A stretch of DNA of 64,000 nt, taken from NCBI GenBank assembly GCA_964452775.1, contig CAYVQP010000001.1, forward strand, positions 124,001 through 188,000. The letters are read 5' to 3'. How positions within the stretch are numbered: position 1 is the stretch's first letter; each line of letters opens with the position of its first letter. Positions 56,882 through 64,000 of the stretch are shown piece after piece. The stretch comes from JACKCB01 sp964452775 (GTDB lineage: Bacteria > Chloroflexota > Anaerolineae > Promineifilales > Promineifilaceae). The position numbers and the translations under genes are program-made. The notes under the pieces were generated by a model. The model worked only from the letters and a program-made list of their open reading frames with translations, was not told the origin of the DNA and ran no database searches.

Positions 56882-58171
56882 CTATGGAGACGGTGTACCC
56901 TCGGTTGGCGCTCCTTCGGTTGGTTCCTCTACCGGAGCTTCCACCGGGGGATCGTGATAACCCACCGCAATATCGATCAACTCCTCATCCGTCTTTTCAG
57001 TTCCCCGGCCATCCGGGTTGTGGCAGCCGCGGCAAGAGGAGTTGAGCGCCAGGCGTGGATAGGCTACCGTGCCGTCCTCGCTGAACTGCTCTATCTGATA
57101 CGGATCAATGGTCACCATATGGGTGCGCATGTCGCCGGTGAACTTTAGCGGATCGCCGGCAGCGACCTGGATTATCTTGGGCATGTGGCAGGAAACGCAG
57201 TCCACGGTGATCCGAGCATGTATCTCGTTGTTCTGATTGAGCACCTGCGCGAAGTGACAATTCTCGCAGGAGGCCAACGTCGTAGGTAGTTCTGCTTCAC
57301 GGAGCTGCACCACCCCGGCATGGGGGTCATGGCATACCACGCAATCCAGGATCACGTGCTTGCCCTCAAACAGGTCCTGATATTGATCGTGATGCTGAAT
57401 GAAGCCGTTGCTGGCGGCAACCTCCTCGACCGTGCCGCGAGCATGGCAGGAGGCGCAGGCCGCGCTGTCCCGGTCAACAACTGGCCGGAAAGAAAGCGGT
57501 TGATTGGCGTGCAGGCTGCCCGGTCCGTGACATTCTTCACAGCCGATGCCGGCTTCCGCCCACGTGCCGGCTATGCCCGGTAGCCCATCCTGGTTGCCGG
57601 ATGAGGAGTAGCCGGTCGTGTGGCAGCTGCCGCAATCATAGGCAACTACCTCGCCCGGGTGGTAAGCTACCCATGCGTCGCGTGTATCCAACTCCTCATT
57701 GCGAAGGTTGAACTGCGTGGTCGCTTCGGCGCTGTCCCCGGTGATGATGTAACCGTCCAACCCGACAAAGCGGGCCTTCCAGTTGTAGCCGCCAATAACG
57801 TAGGCAATATCTTCCCAGCTGTATCCCTCCGGCGGCGCCGGCACGCGGCTGAAGGGATAGGTTGGCTCTTCCCCTTCCACAACTGCATTGAGCTGGAAAT
57901 TGTGTCCGCTCAGCGCGAATGTATCATACAGTTCCCGGTGGCATTCGGCGCAGGCTTCGCTGCCGATGAACTGCGCCGGTTCGAAGCTCACGCCATCCGC
58001 CCCTGCCGGGCCGGGCGCGCCTGACGCTCCATCTCGACCGGTGGGACCCGGCAGGCCCTGAGGACCTTGCGGGCCGGGAGGACCCTGCGGGCCTTGCTGG
58101 CCGGCGCAGGCGGCCAGGAGCAGACCCACCGCGATGACCAGTGTCCAAAATGAAAAGTGATTGCGCCTCAT
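56882..58171 (-). CDS. Octaheme cytochrome c lipoprotein with collagen-like N-terminus
   Basis: A 429-residue lipoprotein. The signal helix ends in LLLAAC (lipid-anchored Cys 22). Residues ~24-60 are an uninterrupted run of Gly-X-Y triplets (GQQGPQGPPGPQGPQGLPGP and on to GADG), a collagen-like stretch that could trimerise. The rest has eight CxxCH sites: CAECH, CGSCH, CEECH, CASCH, CVVCH, CENCH, CVSCH and CRGCH. FIGSEACAECHRELYDTFAL resembles the cytochrome c554 family's opening. The tail is Pro/Glu-rich. It would be the first gene of the island in transcription order. No enzymatic role is seen. Confidence 0.9.
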   Translation of the reverse strand: MRRNHFSFWTLVIAVGLLLAACAGQQGPQGPPGPQGPQGLPGPTGRDGASGAPGPAGADGVSFEPAQFIGSEACAECHRELYDTFALSGHNFQLNAVVEGEEPTYPFSRVPAPPEGYSWEDIAYVIGGYNWKARFVGLDGYIITGDSAEATTQFNLRNEELDTRDAWVAYHPGEVVAYDCGSCHTTGYSSSGNQDGLPGIAGTWAEAGIGCEECHGPGSLHANQPLSFRPVVDRDSAACASCHARGTVEEVAASNGFIQHHDQYQDLFEGKHVILDCVVCHDPHAGVVQLREAELPTTLASCENCHFAQVLNQNNEIHARITVDCVSCHMPKIIQVAAGDPLKFTGDMRTHMVTIDPYQIEQFSEDGTVAYPRLALNSSCRGCHNPDGRGTEKTDEELIDIAVGYHDPPVEAPVEEPTEGAPTEGTPSP

Positions 58172-58207
58172 TATTCCCTCCCGGGCTTGAAGCCGGCAGA
58201 TAGTTCA

Positions 58208-58307
58208 NNNNNNNNNNNNNNNNNNNNNNNNNNNNNNNNNNNNNNNNNNNNNNNNNNNNNNNNNNNNNNNNNNNNNNNNNNNNNNNNNNNNNNNNNNNNN
58301 NNNNNNN
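58208..58307. other. Assembly gap (100 N)
   Basis: A run of exactly 100 N that removes the end of the DUF2779 gene; true length unknown. Confidence 0.99.
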
Positions 58308-59647
58308 TGCTCCCAGGCCACCTGCGCCTGCGCGCCGTTCTGCACGATCATGTAATCGTAGTTGAGCTCCGGCACAATTACCGGCAACACCGACTTCAGT
58401 GACTTCGAGGCGCCGAAGGCGTAATGGTGATAATTTTGCTTGATCAGCTCATATTGGTCCCACAAGCGGTCGATGATCTGTTGAAGCTGTCCGCTGTGTT
58501 CCGGAAACGCCTCTGCCAGCTCTTGCAGCCGGGACCGCTCAAATGAGGCGAAATAGACCACAACGTGGCCCCGGTCGCCGATGTCCTGCAGCAATTGTGC
58601 TACCAGCGCCGGGCGGGGATCACTGCCGTCCATATGCAGAAAGTCACGATGCTCAAGGGAACCGTTCTTATGCAGGATATGACAGCTGTATTGGAACGGC
58701 ACCTGTTGGTAGGGCCGGCAACCAGCATGGATCGGCGCCGGCTGTTCAATGGTCTCAAAATCGAAGAAATACAGCGGGTACTCTAGCCCTGCCAGTTCAC
58801 CGCGAATCGTCTGGTAGTCAATTTCTACCTGTCGCTGATTGATGCGGGAAGCAAAGGCCCGTTGGGCAGGAGTAAGCGGAAAGTCGCCCGGCACATCCGC
58901 CAGAGACATTATGCCCATGCCTCGAAGCCGCTTCTCCGCCTGGTCGCCCAACCTGGGGATGTCATAGATGGTCAGGCCGGGGAACTGCTGCCAGCAATGG
59001 TCATAAAGTGGGCATCGCTCAGGCCGGCGACAATGCCGTCCCAGTTCAATTTGCGGCGGCTGGCGCAACGCCAAAGTCTCGCGCATGGCGGCCACATCCA
59101 GCGCAACCTGGCCGGCCAGCTGCTGAACCAGTTCGGTCACATCGGCCAGAATGAATAAGTCGTCCAGGTCGGGAAACCGGCACTCACGATTGATGTGCAT
59201 GATGCTGACCCGCTCTACCACCAACCCGGCCTGTCGCAAGCCGTAGTACTGGAAGGCAGCATCCGGCACGTGCTGTTCCTTCACGCTGGTCGCCGACTTC
59301 ACCTCGATCAGATGCCAGCCCCGGCCGCCGCGCGCCAGGATATCGCTGCGAAACAACAGGTCATCCGCAGCGAATGTCGCCTGGAAAAGCACCGTCGCGC
59401 CGGTAGCCAGCGCGTCGTTGGTGAGCGCTACCATCTCCAAAGGTGGCGACAGATAAGGGATGAGCGTTCCTTCGGGGTAGCGGGCGCGGGCGGCACGGTC
59501 TACTTCCTGCCCCTGGCGCATTACCCGCCGGGCGGCGTCATCCGGCGGCGCGACCAGTTCGGGCTGATATTTCTCCAGCCAGAGTCGCTTGGGGCAGTGC
59601 AAATAGCTCAGGTAGTCACTCTTGGTAATGAACATCTTTGACGGCAA
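58308..59647 (-). CDS. DUF2779 nuclease: Cas4-like domain fused to DnaQ-like exonuclease (3'-end lost in gap)
   Basis: About 447 codons are visible before the gap. The N-terminal Cas4/RecB-like nuclease has MFITKSDYLSYLHCPKRLWL, the active-site acid in LLFRSDILARGG, HLIEVKSATSVKEQHVPDAA and a Q..Y motif (FQYYGL). An iron-sulfur cluster is suggested by the cysteine at ~18 and by CRRPERCPLYDHCW near 209. The C-terminal DUF2779 part starts YFFDFETIEQPAPIHAG, a DEDD-type exonuclease motif, and goes on to VVYFASFERSRLQELAEAF. The start was set at TTG 59647, because GGAGG lies 7 nt before it; the next ATG (59635) lacks a ribosome site. No CRISPR or cas genes are nearby. Function probably DNA repair or defence. 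Confidence 0.85.
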
Positions 59648-60244
59648 CCGGCTTCCTCCTCAGAACACAGCCATAGTGCGGGCAACTGTTCAGTCGCCGG
59701 CGCGGTTCCTGCCCTCGGCGAACTGGGAAAATTGTACCAGAGTCGTCCGAAATGAGCCGGGTTTAGGCCGATTGACTCCGCGCCTGTAAATTGTTTAACT
59801 GTAGCCGGCGGTAGATTTGATCTATTGTTGCGACTGATGAAGTTCTTCGTTTGGCTGCGTGAAGGTGAGGTCGGGGAACCAAAGTGCGCAGATTATTGCG
59901 CGTGAGATCCGTTAAGCGCATACCATGAAGCGGTTATCGCGAAGTTGAGTAGCTCGGGAACATGCTCCCGGCTTTGCGAATCAATCTTATCGACGAATCG
60001 AACGTCCATCCACTCACTGTCCCCTTCGATATCGATCACCGTCTAGGCCCGTAACTCTCTCCACAATCCATCGCAAGGAGAGCTGACGTGGCAACACCTG
60101 CGGGGTTTGCTAAGAACTTAGCGATTACGCCGCCCGGCACAAGGAGGTGCTAAACAGCGCTTGCTCGTTGGTGCAGACAGTATTTCCGCGCTCAATTGTT
60201 AGCGGAAGACTTTTGGCGAGACTATCGCTTTAAGGAGGCGATTC
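59648..60244. other. Gene-free stretch with small repeats
   Basis: No gene is supported in these ~600 bases. They include a near-palindrome CGGGAACATGCTCCCG (59955-59970). They also hold CCTGCGGGGTTT (60097-60108) followed by TTAGCGA (60118-60124), matching the right half of the element at 21497-21620. The promoter of the following gene is not clear; its ribosome site AAGGAGG is at 60232-60238. Confidence 0.5.
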
Positions 60245-63200
60245 ATGTTGACCCACTCACGTATCCTTTACTTGCGACTGCTATTCATCGTGGCGGCCGC
60301 GTTCTTGCTGGCCCAATTGCCCGGCAGGGGTGAAGCCAATGCGCCGGCAGTCATTGATCACGAGATATCTCTGTTGATGGTGGCGTCCCCCTCAACCGGC
60401 GCGCCGCCGCAGCAGATTGCTGGTGCAAACCCGGCTGCGCCCAATGCCTGTCCGCTCAACGAACCCCCATACGCGGACGGTCTGGAGATCATCGAGCGCA
60501 CCGACTTTTGCCTCTACTACCAGGAAGGGGATACCAGCGATTACGCCAACGGCATCCTAACTGAAGCGGATGCGATCATTGCCGCCGACCACGTCGAAGA
60601 TTACTGGGATCGCTACGCCACCGACTTCGGCTTCCTTGATCCGTACATCTTGCCCCCGGACACCAAACTCGAAGTGTTGGTTGAGAGCGGCGGCAGCTGC
60701 AACGGTGCTACCAACTCCACCTGGAGCTACCTGTACACCTACACAGAGTGCTACGGCAACGCCGAGTCGATTCAGAAAGTCCTGGGACATGAGCTGTTCC
60801 ATCGCGTGCAGTACAGCTACGACGGCTCGGAAGTGAAGTGGTTTAAGGAAGGTACGGCTCGGGCGATGGAGGACCTGGCCTTCACCAATATTGACAACTG
60901 GCCGGGCACACTAACCGCCGTTTCTTCATCCTTCAACAAGCAAGTCAACACTTATCTTTCCGGCACAACCTTCAACGAAGACATCACCAGCGACAACCAG
61001 CGCTACAACTCGGCGCTCTGGTGGAAGTATTTCACTGAGCAGTATGGCAGCACGCCCGGCGAGCCGCAGTTTGGCGTTGATGCCTTCCTGGAACTGTGGG
61101 AAGCGGCGGATACCAGCGATGATCTGGCTGCCCTGAACAGCGCGCTGTCCGCCCTGGGAGCAGGCGTTAACTTCGATACGGCTTTTCGCCAGTTCGCGGT
61201 TGCTAACTGGACGAAGGACCTGACCGGCGTGCCGGACAGCTCCTACAATTACGTTGACGAAGATCAGGCCGGCAACGGCGCCCCATATGGCCCGCTGATA
61301 CCGACCAGCGGCGGTACGATCACCACGGCGACCTCCGCGATCTGGAATAATCAGGCTGTTGACCGTTACGGGCTGCGCTACTACCAGGCGACGCCCGGCG
61401 TAGATTGCCCGGCGATTAGCGCCACATTCCACGAGGATGCCGGGCCGGGCGCCTTTTATCACGTCATCACCCAGATAGGCAACGCTTTCCAAACCCATGT
61501 TGAGGGCAGCGGCGCCGATTGGACGCAGAACTTCCTCAACAACGGGATCACCAAGGTCGTTGCTATCGTGGGCGGTCAGGCCAATGATGTGACCGTTGAT
61601 CTCGAGCTAGGCTGCGTGGATCCGGTCATTGACATCGAGATCCCCAATCAGCTTGCCCCGGCCTACGTGGGTAGCTCCGGCAGCCCTGATGACATCATCG
61701 TTCAGGTGTCGGTCACCGATGGCTCTCCTACCGGGCCGGTCGTGGGCGGCATCGCCAACTCTGACTTCAAAGTGGAGATTGGCGGCGACCCGGCGCTGGT
61801 CGTGGGCGGCGGCTTTGTGCAGGAGGAATATTTCCTGCGCGTGGACACGCCGACCCAGGGTGCGAACGGTCCATATGACCTGGAGGTGTTCCTGGAGGAG
61901 CCGGGCACCTCCACGGTGATCGCCTCCGACCTGGAGACCGAAGCCGTAGTATATGACAACACCAACATTGACCACATCATCATCACGGATGTCTCCTATT
62001 CGATGCTCGATGACGGCAAGTTGGTAGCCGCCGCCGATGCGGCGCACCTGTATGTTGATGTCAGCAACAGCACCGACGGCCTGGGACTGGTCTCCTTCAG
62101 CACGGACGTGGAGGACTTCCTGGACGTCGAGTTTGGCACGCTGGGCCACCGGAACGACGCCCACGACCAGATAGACGATTACGTTCCGACTGCGGCCACA
62201 AGTATCGGCGACGGCCTGGATAAGGCGGTTGAGCTGCTGAACGCCAGCCCGACCGGCAACACACGCTGCCAATTCACGTTGCTCTCTGACGGCATGGAGA
62301 ATCAGCCCCTTTACTGGACGGATGTGGAAGACGACGTCAAGGACACCGATTGTCCGGTCATGACCGTCGCCTTCGGCGCTGCCAGCAACGAGCTGTTGAT
62401 GGAAGAGATCGCCACCGAGACGGGCGGCGCGTCCTACTACAATGACGTCTATGTCAGCGCCGGCGAAGGCGGAGTAGAAGGCGGCGCAATTGACCAGACT
62501 GAGTTGGAGCTGGGCGATTCTTACATGCACGCCTTCTGTGAAGGGCGAGGATGTGAGCGCCTTTACTCCGTGCAGGGCGAAATCGGTTACGCCGAACCGA
62601 TTTCCCACTCATTCACGGTGGATAGTTCTGTTCTCGACCTGAATGTCGTCCTTGACTGGTACCCCAGCTACGTTATCCCGCAAGAGGGTAATCCACCAAT
62701 GGTGATTTACCTGCAGTCGCCTTCCGGTGTCGACTATTCACCCCAATCACCCGAGTACTTCTCTGACAGTTCCGCGGGCTTTGCCGGCTACAAGATCGAC
62801 AACACGAACATTGAGAGCGGAGAATGGCTGGTTGTGGTTGTCTCCTTCTTTGACGACAATGACAAGCCATATCAGGTGATGGCCTTTGGCCGGACGCCGG
62901 TTACGGCCGACCTGTTACTGCCGGCCGGTCTGCTTGCTACGGGCGACTACTTCCCCCTGTACACCATCTGGCGGCCCGGCGGCACGGTCCTGGCCAAGGT
63001 AACCGCCATGAACGGAGCCATCACGATGATGTACCTGCATGACGATGGGCAGCACGGCGACGGCAGAGCCGGGGACGGCTTCTTTGCCGGCCTGTATACG
63101 TTGGTGAATCAGGCCGAAATCGTGCAGCCGGTAGATGAACTGGGAGTGCCCAGCCCGCCGGCTTACGACGAGGGCGCGTATCGGGTGGACTTGATAGCCA

Positions 63201-64000
63201 CGGACGGTGATCTGCGCCGCGAAAGCCGCGGTTCATTCAGTGTAGAAGAGGGCGAAGATGGCGGCGGTGACGGCGTGCCGGATGACTTCATCGAGACGCA
63301 TTGCCCTGCCGAGCCGAATTCGGACAAGGATCTGGATCAGCTTTCGTGCGCCGATGAGTACTACGCCGGTACCGATCCCAACAACTCCGACAGCGATGGC
63401 GGCGGCGAGAATGATGGCTCGGAAGTGAACATGGGCCAGGACCCGCTGGATGCCGATGATGACCAGATCGCCGCGCCGGAGTTCCTGAAGACCACCAATC
63501 AGAACGGTTCCGTGCTGGTCAAATACGATGTGCAGCCGGAATACGACCTGATGGCCCTCTATCGCGCAGACAGCGAAGACGGCCCATACACGCTGTGGGT
63601 GGCCGAACTTCCGTTGAGCGGCGCATATGATGATCCCGCCGCTAACGGCGGAAGCTACTGGTACCGGGTGGTTGGTCACGACCCAGACGGTCACTGGAGC
63701 GCCATTCCGACCAGTTCAGAAGCGAACCCCAGCGAGGATCCTTATCCGCCGGAAGCACAGGTGCTCATCAACGGCGGCGCCCCCACGACGACATCGCCAA
63801 ATGTGGTCCTCTCCTTCATTCCTTATGAGGATGCGATGGGAGATCTGGCCGAGGTCTTCGATGACATTACCGAGATGATGATCAGCAACGATCCCAGCTT
63901 CGCCGGCGCGTCCTGGCAGCCGTTCGAGCAGGACGTGCCCTGGGTGCTGCCCAACACGGCAGGCATGGTCTCGGTCTACGTCATGTTCCGCGATGATTTC
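60245..64000 (+). CDS. Large secreted metalloprotease / von Willebrand A / calcium-repeat protein (partial)
   Basis: 1252 codons are present and the frame runs off the right edge. The start is ATG 60245 after AAGGAGG. A signal peptide (LYLRLLFIVAAAFLLAQLPG) is followed by a zinc-protease domain with HELFHRVQYSYDG (HExxH) and WFKEGTARAMEDLAF with a third Glu, like the MXAN_6640-type metalloproteases. Next is a von Willebrand A domain with a MIDAS motif IITDVSYSMLDDGK and ATSIGDGLDKAVELL. After it come a choice-of-anchor-like segment (MYLHDDGQHGDGRAGDGFFA), Asp-rich calcium-type repeats (DPNNSDSDGGGENDGSEVN) and a fibronectin-like part. It is probably a surface adhesin-protease. Target unknown. 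Confidence 0.85.
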   Translation, partial: MLTHSRILYLRLLFIVAAAFLLAQLPGRGEANAPAVIDHEISLLMVASPSTGAPPQQIAGANPAAPNACPLNEPPYADGLEIIERTDFCLYYQEGDTSDYANGILTEADAIIAADHVEDYWDRYATDFGFLDPYILPPDTKLEVLVESGGSCNGATNSTWSYLYTYTECYGNAESIQKVLGHELFHRVQYSYDGSEVKWFKEGTARAMEDLAFTNIDNWPGTLTAVSSSFNKQVNTYLSGTTFNEDITSDNQRYNSALWWKYFTEQYGSTPGEPQFGVDAFLELWEAADTSDDLAALNSALSALGAGVNFDTAFRQFAVANWTKDLTGVPDSSYNYVDEDQAGNGAPYGPLIPTSGGTITTATSAIWNNQAVDRYGLRYYQATPGVDCPAISATFHEDAGPGAFYHVITQIGNAFQTHVEGSGADWTQNFLNNGITKVVAIVGGQANDVTVDLELGCVDPVIDIEIPNQLAPAYVGSSGSPDDIIVQVSVTDGSPTGPVVGGIANSDFKVEIGGDPALVVGGGFVQEEYFLRVDTPTQGANGPYDLEVFLEEPGTSTVIASDLETEAVVYDNTNIDHIIITDVSYSMLDDGKLVAAADAAHLYVDVSNSTDGLGLVSFSTDVEDFLDVEFGTLGHRNDAHDQIDDYVPTAATSIGDGLDKAVELLNASPTGNTRCQFTLLSDGMENQPLYWTDVEDDVKDTDCPVMTVAFGAASNELLMEEIATETGGASYYNDVYVSAGEGGVEGGAIDQTELELGDSYMHAFCEGRGCERLYSVQGEIGYAEPISHSFTVDSSVLDLNVVLDWYPSYVIPQEGNPPMVIYLQSPSGVDYSPQSPEYFSDSSAGFAGYKIDNTNIESGEWLVVVVSFFDDNDKPYQVMAFGRTPVTADLLLPAGLLATGDYFPLYTIWRPGGTVLAKVTAMNGAITMMYLHDDGQHGDGRAGDGFFAGLYTLVNQAEIVQPVDELGVPSPPAYDEGAYRVDLIATDGDLRRESRGSFSVEEGEDGGGDGVPDDFIETHCPAEPNSDKDLDQLSCADEYYAGTDPNNSDSDGGGENDGSEVNMGQDPLDADDDQIAAPEFLKTTNQNGSVLVKYDVQPEYDLMALYRADSEDGPYTLWVAELPLSGAYDDPAANGGSYWYRVVGHDPDGHWSAIPTSSEANPSEDPYPPEAQVLINGGAPTTTSPNVVLSFIPYEDAMGDLAEVFDDITEMMISNDPSFAGASWQPFEQDVPWVLPNTAGMVSVYVMFRDDF

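Noticed and set aside
58308..59647. Cas4 of a CRISPR system
   Set aside because: The C-terminal DEDD exonuclease part and the lack of any other cas gene or repeat array fit the DUF2779 family instead.
59648..60244. Possible RNA gene in the long gap
   Set aside because: Searched by eye for tRNA-like arms and strong consecutive stems; only one short near-palindrome was found.
61607..62608. A long open frame on the minus strand
   Set aside because: Antisense to the metalloprotease/vWA gene, which stays open for 1252 codons with a signal peptide and domains.

Overview
The window looks like a scaffolded metagenome-type contig from a Chloroflexota bacterium, probably Anaerolineae or a relative. 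This is inferred from gene content, not from any search. The clues are a GC-rich sequence crowded with the hexamer GCCGGC, several GT-C (family 39-like) membrane glycosyltransferases carrying an extra C-terminal beta domain, a DUF11/fibronectin-type secreted protein, LysM and choice-of-anchor-type secreted proteins, PspC, PAC2 and many lipoproteins. Three runs of exactly 100 N (25617-25716, 28737-28836, 58208-58307) are scaffold gaps, and each lies in a gene. No tRNA, rRNA, CRISPR array, transposase or prophage gene was seen.

Layout. 1-2.9 kb: clpC (cut by the window edge) and an S1-domain protein. 2.9-4.4 kb: a membrane-anchored zinc-ribbon/LysM protein. 4.4-16.4 kb: five large GT-C glycosyltransferase-like genes and a secreted DUF11 protein, all on the minus strand, probably making cell-surface glycans. 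16.5-21.5 kb: an APH(6)-type kinase, an FmdB zinc ribbon, a PH-domain protein, a lone cyclic-nucleotide-binding domain and an OmpR-type two-component system. 21.5-23.6 kb: a nested inverted-repeat element, then a Tat-exported molybdopterin lipoprotein with a pentaheme cytochrome. 24-32.6 kb: housekeeping genes (scpA, ferritin, PAC2, typA), an ECF sigma/anti-sigma pair and a PIG-L deacetylase. 32.8-46 kb: a P-type Ca2+ ATPase, a DapA-family aldolase, hydrolases, glgC, upp, queA, HAD, DinB, Nudix, PspC and a phosphoesterase. 46.2-49.8 kb: two CBS-pair proteins, an atypical receiver and a NarX/NarL-like pair. 50-58.2 kb: an electron-transfer island on the minus strand. 58.3-64 kb: a Cas4-like/DnaQ-like nuclease (DUF2779) and the start of a very large secreted metalloprotease/von Willebrand A protein.

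The most striking part is the electron-transfer island. It encodes two monoheme cytochrome c lipoproteins, a decaheme lipoprotein built from two pentaheme repeats with calcium-loop-like segments, a cytochrome b-type membrane protein, a 14-heme membrane-anchored cytochrome, and an octaheme lipoprotein whose N-terminus is a collagen-like Gly-X-Y stretch. That is 34 CxxCH motifs in about 8 kb. No catalytic reductase or oxidase subunit is next to them. A quinol-to-surface electron conduit is the simplest reading, but that is an inference. An array of five tandem small hairpins lies between two of these genes. A GAF-histidine kinase/LuxR regulator pair sits just beyond the island and is a natural candidate for its control.

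Several genes have a sigma-70-like -10 box only 6-15 nt before the start codon, so leaderless or near-leaderless messages seem common here. Coordinates of starts were refined from Shine-Dalgarno sequences, signal peptides and domain starts where possible.
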